From positions 248,001 through 312,000 of the forward strand of contig NZ_JAHKPZ010000012.1 in NCBI RefSeq assembly GCF_018860825.1: 64,000 nucleotides of DNA, written 5' to 3'. The notes under the pieces were generated by a model that saw only the letters and a program-made list of their open reading frames with translations, did no database searches and had not been told where the DNA came from. A program made the position numbers and the translations under genes. The DNA comes from Lacinutrix sp. C3R15. GTDB taxonomy: Bacteria; Bacteroidota; Bacteroidia; Flavobacteriales; Flavobacteriaceae. Of the stretch, positions 1 to 8,153 are shown in pieces (position 1 is the first letter of the stretch; every line of letters begins with the position of its first letter).

Positions 1-1653
1 GTTTAAATTAGCAATTACACCCATTAACAAGCCTCCTGCAGATCCTCCATTAGCATATAAATGTTTGCTTGAAGTATAATTTTCTTCAATTAAAAATTTA
101 GAACAGTCTATAAAATCATAAAACGTATTTTTCTTTTGTTTTAGTTTTCCTGTTTCATACCAATCTCTTCCTAAATATTCTCCTCCTCGTATATGTGCTA
201 TTGCAAAAATAAATCCTCTATCTAATAAACTTAATCTAATGGTTGAAAAATAAGGATCAATCGTTGAACCGTAAGAACCATAGGCGTATTGCAGTAACGG
301 ATTTTCACCATTTAACTGTATTCCTTTTTTATATACTAACGAAATAGGAATTTTAACACCATCTCTAGCTGTAGCCCAAATACGTTTTGAGGTGTAGTTT
401 TCTTCATTAAAAGTGCCTCCTAAAACTTCTTGTACTTTTTTTATTTCTTTCGTTTTAGTTTTAAAATTATAATCTATTACAGAGCTTGGTGTAGTAAGTG
501 AATTATAGCTATATCTTAAAACGTCACTATCAAAATCTGGGTTATTTCCTGTATTTGCTGTGTATGTTTCATTGTCAAATGGTAAAAAATAATCTTCTTC
601 CCCATTCCAACTTATTATTCTAATTTTATTTAGTCCGTTTTCCCTTTCGCTAACCACTAAATAGTCTTTAAATATCTCAATATCTTCTAATAAAACATCT
701 TTTCTGTGTGGTATAACATCTTGCCAATATTCTTTTTCGGTTTGCGTTTCAGAAGTTTTTTGAAGCTTAAAGTTTACCGCTTTATCTTTATTAGAAATAA
801 TGAAAAAACTATCTTTATAATGTGCTATGGCGTAATCTAGCTCTCTTTCTCTTTTTTGAAAGACTTTAAAATTTCCGTCTGGATTATCTGCATTTAATAT
901 TTGATACTCTGATGTTAAAGTACTTGAAGAACCTATAACCAGATATTTTTTAGATTTTGTTTTATATACAAAGGTGTTGAATGTTTCATCTTTTTCATGA
1001 AAAACTTCAATATCTTCTTCTACTTTTGTGTGTAATTTATGTTTAAAAACTTTGTAAGAACGCAGTGTTACTTCGTCTTTTCTTGTGTAAAACAGGGTTT
1101 TATTATCATTTGCCCAAGTAATACCACCTGTAGTATTTTTTATTTCTTCGGTATAGATCTGGCCAGTAACTAAATTTTTAATCTTTATATTGTATTGTCT
1201 TCTACTTACTGTATCTGTAGAAAAAGCAGCCATAGTATTATCTGGACTTATGGCAATTCCTCCTATTTTAAAGTAATTAAATTCTTTTGCCATTTGGTTA
1301 CAGTCAAACAACAATTCTTCAGGAGCATCTAATGTTTCCTTTTTACGTGTATAAATTGGGTAATCTTTTCCTTTTTCAAATTTAGTTATATACCAATAAC
1401 CATTTAGTTTATATGGCACAGAAGTATCATCTTCTTTAATTCTTGCCTTCATTTCATGAAAAAGAGTTTCTTGAAAAGGTTCTGTATGAGCTAAAACTTC
1501 TTTGGTGTACTTGTTTTCTGCGTTTAAATAATCTAAAACATCTTGGTCTTCTCTATTTTTAAGCCAAAAATAATTATCTATTCTTAGGTCTTTATGTGCT
1601 AAAAGCTTTTCGGGAATTTGTTTAGCTTTTGGAGGATTTATTATCTTTTTCAA
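1..1653 (-). CDS. S9 family oligopeptidase (protease II-like), C-terminus cut off
   Basis: A serine oligopeptidase of the prolyl-oligopeptidase clan, which cleaves short peptides, probably oligopeptidase B-like. 551 codons are visible; the family usually runs to about 680-700. The N-terminal part carries the propeller-type sequence (IDNYFWLKNR, the usual start of this family). The C-terminal part carries YAYGSYG, HIRGGEYLGRDWYE and, at the window edge, the nucleophile elbow GGSAGG. The Asp and His of the triad lie beyond the window. The reading frame has a stop only nine bases before position 1653 and no early ATG, so TTG at 1653 is the likely start. The family call is firm; the start is inferred. 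Confidence 0.88.
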   Translation of the reverse strand, partial: MKKIINPPKAKQIPEKLLAHKDLRIDNYFWLKNREDQDVLDYLNAENKYTKEVLAHTEPFQETLFHEMKARIKEDDTSVPYKLNGYWYITKFEKGKDYPIYTRKKETLDAPEELLFDCNQMAKEFNYFKIGGIAISPDNTMAAFSTDTVSRRQYNIKIKNLVTGQIYTEEIKNTTGGITWANDNKTLFYTRKDEVTLRSYKVFKHKLHTKVEEDIEVFHEKDETFNTFVYKTKSKKYLVIGSSSTLTSEYQILNADNPDGNFKVFQKRERELDYAIAHYKDSFFIISNKDKAVNFKLQKTSETQTEKEYWQDVIPHRKDVLLEDIEIFKDYLVVSERENGLNKIRIISWNGEEDYFLPFDNETYTANTGNNPDFDSDVLRYSYNSLTTPSSVIDYNFKTKTKEIKKVQEVLGGTFNEENYTSKRIWATARDGVKIPISLVYKKGIQLNGENPLLQYAYGSYGSTIDPYFSTIRLSLLDRGFIFAIAHIRGGEYLGRDWYETGKLKQKKNTFYDFIDCSKFLIEENYTSSKHLYANGGSAGGLLMGVIANLN

Positions 1654-1792
1654 AGGAAATTATAAATTCTAAAATTATTTTTCAAAAGTATAAAATTTAA
1701 ATAGTTTTGCAGGAAACATTTATTTTAAAAAAAATAAATGTTTTAGATTTCCGGTTTATCGGAATAAAGACAATAATACTATATATTAATTT

Positions 1793-1807
1793 TGACAAAA
1801 ATTGTCA
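1793..1807. promoter_or_regulatory. Palindrome upstream of the YbaB-type gene
   Basis: TGACAAAAATTGTCA is a perfect 6-bp inverted repeat around AAA, 33 bases before the downstream start codon. A second small dyad, TTCCG/CGGAA, lies at 1749-1764. The position fits an operator or promoter-proximal site, but no regulator is known. The function is inferred from position only. Confidence 0.3.
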
Positions 1808-1839
1808 GGATTTAATTTACAATTTTAAATAATAAAATT

Positions 1840-2163
1840 ATGTTTGGAGACCTTATGGGAATGATGGGTAAGATTAAAGAAACCCAAAAAAAAGTAGAAG
1901 AAACTAAAAAGCGGCTAGATACTGTTTTAGTAGATGAGCAAAGTCATGATAGTAAGTTAAAAGTTACTTTAACTGCTAATAGAGAAATTAAATCTATTAC
2001 TATTGATGACGAACTATTAGAAGACAAAGAACAGCTTGAAGATTATTTAATACTTACATTAAATAAAGCTATTGCAAAAGCTACACAAGTACATGAAACG
2101 GAAGTTGGAGCCGTTGCTAAAGACGGAATGCCTAACATTCCTGGAATGGATATGTTTAAATAA
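1840..2163 (+). CDS. YbaB/EbfC-family nucleoid-associated protein
   Basis: A 107-residue protein of the YbaB/EbfC family, small dimeric proteins that bind DNA and are often linked to nucleoid organisation. It shows the family pattern: a glycine/methionine-rich start ([12 protein letters not shown]), a lysine- and glutamate-rich helix, a central beta region ([16 protein letters not shown]) and a C-terminal helix with NKAIAKA, ending in a Met/Pro-rich tail. The gene stands alone, followed by a strong hairpin. In many bacteria this family sits beside dnaX and recR, but neither is present here. The family call is good; the exact role is not shown by the sequence. Confidence 0.85.
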   Translation: MFGDLMGMMGKIKETQKKVEETKKRLDTVLVDEQSHDSKLKVTLTANREIKSITIDDELLEDKEQLEDYLILTLNKAIAKATQVHETEVGAVAKDGMPNIPGMDMFK

Positions 2164-2171
2164 ACCTATAT

Positions 2172-2202
2172 AAAAAAAGGGAGCCAATTAGCTCCTTTTT
2201 TT
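2172..2202. terminator. Bidirectional intrinsic terminator
   Basis: GGAGC and GCTCC arms around CAATTA are flanked by a seven-A run on the left and a seven-T run on the right. It can therefore stop transcription of the YbaB-type gene on the + strand and of the zincin gene on the - strand, whose stop codon overlaps its right edge. Confidence 0.8.
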
Positions 2203-2734
2203 AATTTTCTACATAATAATTTACGTTTTTATTTTTGTTGTATTCTGGCGATTCTAAAAACAATTTTTCTACCTGAGACTCCCAGTCTTTAACAATATCA
2301 AAATAACTAGAGTTTACTTCTGCCATGATTACATTACAGTCACCACAAGTGTGTTTGTACCCTAAAAAATAATGGCCAAACTCATGAAAAGCAACTACTT
2401 TTAAAATTTCCTTATCTAAAAGTGTCATCCAGCTAAATATAATTTTTTCTACTTCTTTATTTTCATCTCTAACAAGCAAACCAAGGGTACCTCCTTTAGT
2501 ATTTACTTGAAGTGAATCTACTACAGCAATCTCTTTTAACTTAAATAGCTTTTCATGAAAATCAATATCATACTTTTTACACAACTCTAAGAAATCACTA
2601 AGGTATGGTTGAACTATACCATCTGTTTTTAAACCTTGTTGTTTATTTGGCTTTGGTAATTCTGATTTTACACTTTGTGCATGTAACGAGAAAGCAAATG
2701 CTGAAAGCATTAAAAAAATAAGTAGGCGTTTCAT
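2201..2734 (-). CDS. Secreted zincin-type metalloprotease (putative)
   Basis: A 177-residue protein with a clear N-terminal signal peptide (KRLLIFLMLSAFAFSLHAQ), so exported. Around residues 118-130 it carries HEFGHYFLGYKH, a zinc-binding HExxH followed at metzincin-like distance by Gly and a third His (HExxHxxxGxxH, one residue longer than the classic HExxHxxGxxH). Soon after comes NVIMAE, whose Met could form the Met-turn. Similar short HELGH...SIM proteins occur in other Bacteroidota. Two cysteines (CGDC) lie between the motif and the Met. Substrate is unknown. The zinc-protease call rests on the motif, not on whole-protein similarity. Confidence 0.65.
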   Translation of the reverse strand: MKRLLIFLMLSAFAFSLHAQSVKSELPKPNKQQGLKTDGIVQPYLSDFLELCKKYDIDFHEKLFKLKEIAVVDSLQVNTKGGTLGLLVRDENKEVEKIIFSWMTLLDKEILKVVAFHEFGHYFLGYKHTCGDCNVIMAEVNSSYFDIVKDWESQVEKLFLESPEYNKNKNVNYYVEN

Positions 2735-2962
2735 AATCTAGGTTTTAGTTTCGTTAATACTAAGTAGCGTATACATATTGACTTTGTAACACTAATAAAC
2801 AGCACATTAACTATTATTTATGCTAACTTATAACTAAAAGTTTATAAAAAAAAGAAAAACATGTATTTTAACGTAAATATTTGCATTTCATCGTTTTTAT
2901 TTTTGTAAGAAATTATATATCAATGATATAAAAAACAATAAAACCAAAAAATAGGAAACAAA

Positions 2963-2990
2963 AAAAAGGAAGCCAATTGGCTTCCTTTTT
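2963..2990 (-). terminator. Intrinsic terminator after the OmpA stalk gene
   Basis: A near-perfect palindrome, AAGGAAGCC/GGCTTCCTT around AATT, has A and T runs on both sides. It lies 20 bases past the stop of the gene at 3011-4687, on the side where that gene's transcript ends. Confidence 0.8.
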
Positions 2991-3010
2991 AATCATATAA
3001 AATAAGGTAA

Positions 3011-4687
3011 TTATTCTTGGCTAATTACTCTAAACTGTGTTCTTCTGTTTGCTAAGTGTTCTCTTTCTGTACAAGAAACACCATCTGCACATCTATTTAA
3101 TAATCTAGTTTCACCATATCCATTAGACACAATTCTTGAAGAATTGATTCCTTTAGAGATTAGGTAGTTAGTTACAGCTTGCGCTCTTCTTTGTGATAAA
3201 GAAAGATTACTAGCTTTAGAACCTCTAGAATCTGTATGCGAAGCAATTTCTACAGAAACACCACCAGCAATAGCAGGTAATAATTTTGCATCAATTTCAG
3301 CTTTAGCAGCAGGAGTTAATGTAGCTGAACCTAAGTTCCAGTTAATGTTAAGATCATTATATTCTACTAATTTACAATCTACTTCTTTCCAACTAGTTAA
3401 ACCTCCTTTTGTTTGTAAAACTTCTTTAGATACTGTTTTTGTAATTGCAGGAACAATAGTTTCTACAACTTTAGAATCTTCAGCTAAAACTGTTTTCTTT
3501 AAAGTAGCTGTTTCTTGAGGAATATCTATAGCTCTTGTAGTTGGAGGTGTTACCATTACAGTACGCTTCATTGTTTTAGTTACTGCAGGAATAGAAACTA
3601 CTTTTGTTGTTTCAGGAATAATAACCGTTTTTGTAACTGTTTTTGTTTCTTCTGGAATTTGAATAACTCTAGTTGTAGGAGGTGTTACCATTACAACTCT
3701 TTCCATTGTTTTAACTTTTTGAGGGATTTCAATAACTCGTGTTGTTGGAGGAGTTACCATTACTGTTTTCTTAACATTTGTAGTTACAGCAGGAATATCA
3801 ATTACTCTAGTAGTAGCAGGTTTAACAACTGTTTTTACTGTATATGTTGCCATACCACAACCATCACTAGATGAAGATGTATCACAATCTGGAGTTCTAA
3901 TAAAAGAAGCATCAGCTGATAATTCTGTAGTATTTATTGTAATGTTTTGAGCAGGAACACTCTTATAACACCAGTATCTACAGTCATTAGGATCACTAGA
4001 TGCACACTCAGCTGCTGGTGTATCACTCATTTCCCATTTAGCAGTTGCTGGCTTCACTTCAATAACTTGATAGTTAGAAGAGAAACTTGCAGGAACTATT
4101 TTTAAAGAAGTACCATATTCTCTCTTTTTATAAGTTCTAGTTTCAGAACCATATTCTGCTGGTATTACTTCTAAACGTTGTGAAGCTTCTTGAGTTACAA
4201 CTGTAACGTCTTGATTTTCATAAACAGCAGGAATCATTTCTAATTTTTGACTAGCTTGTTGTGTTACTACTTCAAAAGTCTGTGTTTCATAAACAGCAGG
4301 TACTATTTCTAAACGTTGAGATGCTTCTTTAGTAACCACTGTTTCTGTTACTGTTTCTGTTCTAGAAGGTATTTTTTCTAAACGTTGAGATGCTTCTTGT
4401 ACAACTACTTCAAAGGATTGTGTTTCATATACTGCTGGAACAACTTCTAATCTTTGACTTGCATTTGCTACTACTACTTCTTCAGTAACAGTAGTATAAG
4501 TTGAGGGTACTGTACTTAATTTTTTGTATGCTGGAGATACTTGTATAGTTACATCTTGATTTACCCAAACATCTGGTGTCACGCATCGAACATAACATTT
4601 CCCTGGCTCCGGATTTGTTGGTAAATCTTGTGCAACTGCAGTAAGGCAGGCAACAAAAGATAAGATTGTTAGTAAGGCTTTTTTCAT
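3011..4687 (-). CDS. OmpA-family outer membrane protein with two blocks of short repeats
   Basis: A 558-residue envelope protein that probably links the outer membrane to peptidoglycan. It has a signal peptide (ALLTILSFVACLTAVAQ). The first repeat block, about residues 55-190, holds about five to six units of roughly 22-24 residues with the signature EASQRLEVVPAVYE. A cysteine-containing middle region (CRYWCYK, CDTSSSSDGCG) follows. The second block, about 285-430, has VMVTPPTTRVIEIP units. The C-terminal OmpA domain (about 445-558) has the peptidoglycan-binding signature TDSRGSKASNLSLSQRRA and ANRRTQFRV. No 8-strand barrel is evident, so the repeats may form a stalk. Domain calls are firm; the stalk idea is inference. 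Confidence 0.85.
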   Translation of the reverse strand: MKKALLTILSFVACLTAVAQDLPTNPEPGKCYVRCVTPDVWVNQDVTIQVSPAYKKLSTVPSTYTTVTEEVVVANASQRLEVVPAVYETQSFEVVVQEASQRLEKIPSRTETVTETVVTKEASQRLEIVPAVYETQTFEVVTQQASQKLEMIPAVYENQDVTVVTQEASQRLEVIPAEYGSETRTYKKREYGTSLKIVPASFSSNYQVIEVKPATAKWEMSDTPAAECASSDPNDCRYWCYKSVPAQNITINTTELSADASFIRTPDCDTSSSSDGCGMATYTVKTVVKPATTRVIDIPAVTTNVKKTVMVTPPTTRVIEIPQKVKTMERVVMVTPPTTRVIQIPEETKTVTKTVIIPETTKVVSIPAVTKTMKRTVMVTPPTTRAIDIPQETATLKKTVLAEDSKVVETIVPAITKTVSKEVLQTKGGLTSWKEVDCKLVEYNDLNINWNLGSATLTPAAKAEIDAKLLPAIAGGVSVEIASHTDSRGSKASNLSLSQRRAQAVTNYLISKGINSSRIVSNGYGETRLLNRCADGVSCTEREHLANRRTQFRVISQE

Positions 4688-4902
4688 TTTTATATAATTT
4701 AATGGTTAAAATATTAATTTAATTATGTAATCTTTAGAAACTACTAACTAACTAATAGTCACTAATTTCAAACAAAATTAAAACTTATCAAACTTTTATT
4801 AGATAAAAAATTGTGAACTCTTTAACATTTCGACAAACTACGTATTTAGCCGATGAAACCTTGAAAAACACACCTAAACTATTGATTTACAACACATAAA
4901 AA

Positions 4903-5922
4903 CTAGCGCTTTTGAAATAAATTTATAACAGTAGCATGCATACTACTTGTGTAATCTAAGTGTGTAACTAATCTTAGTTTATTATCTCCCATTCCTACAA
5001 GTAAGACACCTTGATTTTCTAAATTAGAAATAAACACATTAGAATCTACATCTTCCTCTAGCTCAAATATTACTATATTTGTTTCTACAGGCTCAACCTT
5101 TTTTACATAAGAAGTTTTATTTAAAATATAAGCTAGTTCTTTGGCTTTTATATGGTCTTCTTCTAACCTTTGTATATGATTATCTAAAGCATATATTCCT
5201 GCTGCTGCCAAATAGCCAACTTGCCGCATAGCTCCTCCAAAAATTTTTCTAATTCGCATTGCACCTTCCATAATGGCTTCATCTCCTAATAACACAGAAC
5301 CTATTGGGCAACCCAATCCTTTACTTAAACAAACTGAAATGGTATCAAATACGTTTCCATATTGTTCAGTGTTTTCTTTTTTAGCAACTAAAGCATTCCA
5401 TAATCTTGCTCCATCTAAATGAAAACCTAATCTATTAGTTGTACATACTTCTTTAATTTGTTGAAGCTCATTAAAATTCCAGCAAGCTCCTCCTCCTTTA
5501 TTGGTAGTATTTTCTATTTCAACCAATTTAGTTAAAGGACTATGATAAAATTCTGGAGGGTTAATACTATCTATCACATTTTGCGCTGTAAACATTCCTC
5601 TATCCCCATTAATTAACTTACAAGACACACCACTATTAAAACTAGCTCCACCTCCTTCATAATTAAAAATATGCGCATACTTATCGCAAATCACTTGATC
5701 GCCAGGATTTGTATGCAATTTAATAGCAGTTTGGTTTGCCATAGTACCTGTAGGAAAAAACAATGCTTTTGGTTTGCCAAACATTTCTGCAATACGTTGT
5801 TCTAAAGCATTAACAGTAGGGTCTTCTTTATACACATCATCACCTACTGATGCTTTCATCATGGCGTTTAACATTCCTTTTGTTGGTTTGGTAACCGTAT
5901 CACTTCTTAAATCTATTATCAT
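4903..5922 (-). CDS. ltaE: Low-specificity L-threonine aldolase (PLP-dependent)
   Basis: A fold-type I PLP enzyme of 339 residues that splits threonine or allo-threonine into glycine and acetaldehyde. The N-terminus DLRSDTVTKPT and the early VGDDVYKEDPTVN are typical of the family. FPTGTMANQ binds cofactor phosphate, HLDGARLWNA holds the Asp that pairs with the pyridine nitrogen, and SKGLGCPIGS holds the Schiff-base lysine near residue 205. Length matches the family. It is divergent from prfB and stands alone. It could also act on related beta-hydroxy amino acids. Confidence 0.92.
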   Translation of the reverse strand: MIIDLRSDTVTKPTKGMLNAMMKASVGDDVYKEDPTVNALEQRIAEMFGKPKALFFPTGTMANQTAIKLHTNPGDQVICDKYAHIFNYEGGGASFNSGVSCKLINGDRGMFTAQNVIDSINPPEFYHSPLTKLVEIENTTNKGGGACWNFNELQQIKEVCTTNRLGFHLDGARLWNALVAKKENTEQYGNVFDTISVCLSKGLGCPIGSVLLGDEAIMEGAMRIRKIFGGAMRQVGYLAAAGIYALDNHIQRLEEDHIKAKELAYILNKTSYVKKVEPVETNIVIFELEEDVDSNVFISNLENQGVLLVGMGDNKLRLVTHLDYTSSMHATVINLFQKR

Positions 5923-5989
5923 GCTATTTATATTTAATAACTCCTGTAAAATTAAATCAATTTATATTTTCCTACATAGTATTAAATTT

Positions 5990-5997
5990 TATTTTTG
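5990..5997 (+). promoter_or_regulatory. Candidate -7 element (TATTTTTG) of prfB
   Basis: This matches the Bacteroidota housekeeping -7 consensus TAnnTTTG and lies 18 bases before the prfB start codon. No good TTG at -33 is visible, so support is partial. Confidence 0.4.
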
Positions 5998-6015
5998 TTA
6001 AAAATTCACTTTATT

Positions 6016-7129
6016 ATGATAACTACAGATCAAATTAAAGATCTTAATACACGTCTAGGTTCGCTAAGACAATATCTTTGACTTAGATGCTAAGTTAATA
6101 GAAATACAAAACGAAGAAGAGCAAACTTTTGATCCTAATTTCTGGAATGACTCTAAAGCTGCAGAAATAGTTATGAAATCTCTTAGAGAAAAGAAAAAGT
6201 GGGTTTCAGATTATGATACAGCAAAAACCTTAGTAGAAGATCTTGAGGTAATTTATGAATTCTATAAAGAAGAGGAAGCCTCTTTAGAAGATGTAGAAAC
6301 CAGATTTGAAAAAGCAACTAATGTTATTGAAGATTTAGAATTTAAAAACATGCTTTCTGAAGAAGGAGACAGCCTTAGTGCTGTTTTACAAATTACTGCT
6401 GGAGCTGGAGGTACAGAAAGTTGTGATTGGGCAAGTATGCTTATGCGTATGTATTTAATGTATGCCGAAAAAAATGGTTATAAAGTTAAAGAACTAAACT
6501 ACCAAGAAGGTGATGTTGCAGGAATTAAAACAGTAACTCTAGAAATTGAAGGAGACTTTGCTTTTGGTTGGCTTAAAGGAGAAAATGGTGTACATAGATT
6601 AGTACGTATATCTCCTTTTGATAGTAATGCAAAACGCCATACTAGTTTTGCCTCTGTATACGTTTATCCTTTAGTAGATGATACTATTGAAATTGAAATA
6701 AATCCTGCAGATATAGAAATTGTTACTGCTAGATCTAGTGGTGCTGGAGGGCAAAACGTAAATAAAGTAGAAACTAAAGTACAGCTAACACATAAACCTA
6801 CAGGAATTCAAATATCTTGCTCAGAAACGCGTTCTCAACATGATAATCGTGCTAGAGCACTTCAAATGCTAAAGTCGCAATTGTATGAAATTGAATTGCA
6901 AAAACAAATGTCGCAACGAGAAGATATAGAGGCCGGAAAAATGAAAATTGAATGGGGAAGCCAAATAAGAAATTATGTAATGCACCCTTATAAATTAGTA
7001 AAAGATGTTAGATCTGCTCATGAAACAGGTAATGTTGATGCCGTTATGGATGGAGATATTGGTAGCTTTTTAAAAGCATATTTAATGAAGATGGGACAAC
7101 AAACAACAGATAATAATAATAATTTATAA
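6016..7129 (+). CDS. prfB: Peptide chain release factor 2, with programmed +1 frameshift
   Basis: RF2 ends translation at UGA and UAA. The reading frame begins at ATG 6016 and reaches an in-frame TGA at 6079-6081 after 21 codons. Skipping T6079 continues the protein to 7129, giving about 370 residues, close to the family length. The frameshift product reads QYLDLDAKL across the join. SPF (in [14 protein letters not shown]) is the RF2 stop-codon-recognition motif, and [14 protein letters not shown] carries the catalytic GGQ. Automated calling would wrongly start at the internal ATG at 6173. A TAnnTTTG element precedes the start. Ten bases separate it from the ArsC-like gene downstream. Confidence 0.96.
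6073..6082 (+). other. RF2 programmed +1 frameshift site (TAT CTT TGA C)
   Basis: The slippery codon CTT followed by TGA C is identical to the conserved prfB recoding site. tRNA-Leu slips from CTT to TTT when RF2 is scarce, which autoregulates RF2. The stimulatory Shine-Dalgarno sequence (AGGGGG just before TAT in enterobacteria) is absent here: the same position reads AGACAA. Confidence 0.93.
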
Positions 7130-7139
7130 TTAAAACTAT

Positions 7140-7484
7140 ATGATTACCATATACCATAATAATAGATGTAGTAAATCTCGCAGTGGACTAGAAATTTTAA
7201 AAAATTCTGGTCAAGAATTTGAAATAATTAATTATCTTGAAAGCGTTCCGGATTCTGCTGAGCTAAAAAAAACAATCAACCTACTGAATATCAAGCCAAT
7301 AGATTTAATTAGAAAAAACGAAGCAGTCTGGAAAGAAAAATATAAAGGTAAAACGTTATCAAACACCCAAATTATTGATGCTATGGCTAAATACCCCAAA
7401 TTAATAGAAAGACCTATTGTTATTAAAGGAGACAAAGCAGTTATTGGTCGTCCTCCAGAATTAATATTAGATTTAATAACATAA
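7140..7484 (+). CDS. arsC: ArsC/Spx-family arsenate reductase-like protein
   Basis: A 114-residue thioredoxin-fold protein of the ArsC family. The active-site segment YHNNRCSKSR near residues 4-13 retains the redox cysteine. The C-terminal half has the family segment RPIVIKGDKAVIGRPPE, with the Arg expected for oxyanion binding. Known relatives reduce arsenate with glutathione and glutaredoxin, but no arsenic-resistance genes (arsB, arsR) are nearby, so the substrate may be different (YffB-like). It sits just downstream of prfB and 41 bases upstream of a diverged paralogue. Confidence 0.8.
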   Translation: MITIYHNNRCSKSRSGLEILKNSGQEFEIINYLESVPDSAELKKTINLLNIKPIDLIRKNEAVWKEKYKGKTLSNTQIIDAMAKYPKLIERPIVIKGDKAVIGRPPELILDLIT

Positions 7485-7525
7485 CATAAACAATCCCCAA
7501 ACAATCCCCAAACCTAAAGCTACCT

Positions 7526-7888
7526 ATGATTTTAATTTATCACAACCCTGAATCTTCAGATTCAATTGAGTGTCTCAATATTTTAAAAAAAATTAAAAAA
7601 AGACATAAAGTTATAAGACATATTGACAACCCTTTAACAGAAAGAAAACTAAAAAGAATTGTTAGGCTTTTAAATATTAAACCCATTCAATTAATTAGAA
7701 CAGAAGCCACTATTTGGAAAGATCATTACCAAGATTTAGTCACTAATGTTGATGATTTTGAAGATATAGAATACATAAAAATGATGACAGAGTTTCCTAG
7801 TCTCATAAAAATACCAATAGTAATAAATGGAGATAAAGCAGCCATTTGCAATCCTCCTGATAAAATATTAAGCCTTATTGCTAGCTAA
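7526..7888 (+). CDS. Diverged ArsC-fold paralogue without the catalytic cysteine
   Basis: A 120-residue protein that aligns along its length with the ArsC-like neighbour: MILIYHNPESSDS against MITIYHNNRCSKS, LLNIKPIQLIR against LLNIKPIDLIR, and PIVINGDKAAICNPPDKIL against PIVIKGDKAVIGRPPELIL. The redox cysteine is replaced by serine, and the Arg after it and the late Arg (GRPP to CNPP) are also lost. It has an insertion before the C-terminal conserved part. It is therefore unlikely to reduce arsenate and may be a binding or regulatory relative. It arose by tandem duplication, inferred from adjacency, and is probably in the same transcript. Confidence 0.75.
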   Translation: MILIYHNPESSDSIECLNILKKIKKRHKVIRHIDNPLTERKLKRIVRLLNIKPIQLIRTEATIWKDHYQDLVTNVDDFEDIEYIKMMTEFPSLIKIPIVINGDKAAICNPPDKILSLIAS

Positions 7889-7893
7889 TTTTT

Positions 7894-7933
7894 AAAGTTT
7901 CAAAACTAAAATGTTTTGAAACTTTTTTTTTTA
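7894..7933 (+). terminator. Intrinsic terminator of the prfB-arsC transcript
   Basis: Perfect 13-bp arms (AAAGTTTCAAAAC and GTTTTGAAACTTT) around a six-base loop, followed by a run of ten or more T, directly after the second ArsC-fold gene. Confidence 0.9.
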
Positions 7934-8122
7934 TTTAAACATTTTAGTCTAAGCTACAAACTATATTTGCAACACAAACAAAACACTCTATTACAACCTC
8001 TTAACCTCTCATTTAAATATTAAAAAAAGGAATCAACTATCTGAAATGTTGTTTTTTTCAATTTTAAAAGTTAAAATTATTTCTTTAACAAACTTTTAAC
8101 CAAACCCATTTAAACCTTGTTT

Positions 8123-8130
8123 TACATTTG
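8123..8130 (+). promoter_or_regulatory. Candidate -7 element (TACATTTG) of the receptor gene
   Basis: This matches TAnnTTTG and lies 23 bases before the receptor start. The preceding 200 bases contain no gene; no clear -33 TTG was found. Confidence 0.4.
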
Positions 8131-8153
8131 CTGTCCTAAGCAAAAAACTAATT

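Noticed and set aside
3515-3874. Open frame on the + strand opposite the OmpA stalk repeats
   Set aside because: It lies antisense to a strongly supported gene. Its Cys/Tyr/Asn/Ser-rich product is what the antisense of Thr/Val/Pro repeat codons gives.
6173-7129. RF2 starting at the internal ATG
   Set aside because: The upstream frame joined by CTT TGA C gives the missing conserved N-terminus and normal length.
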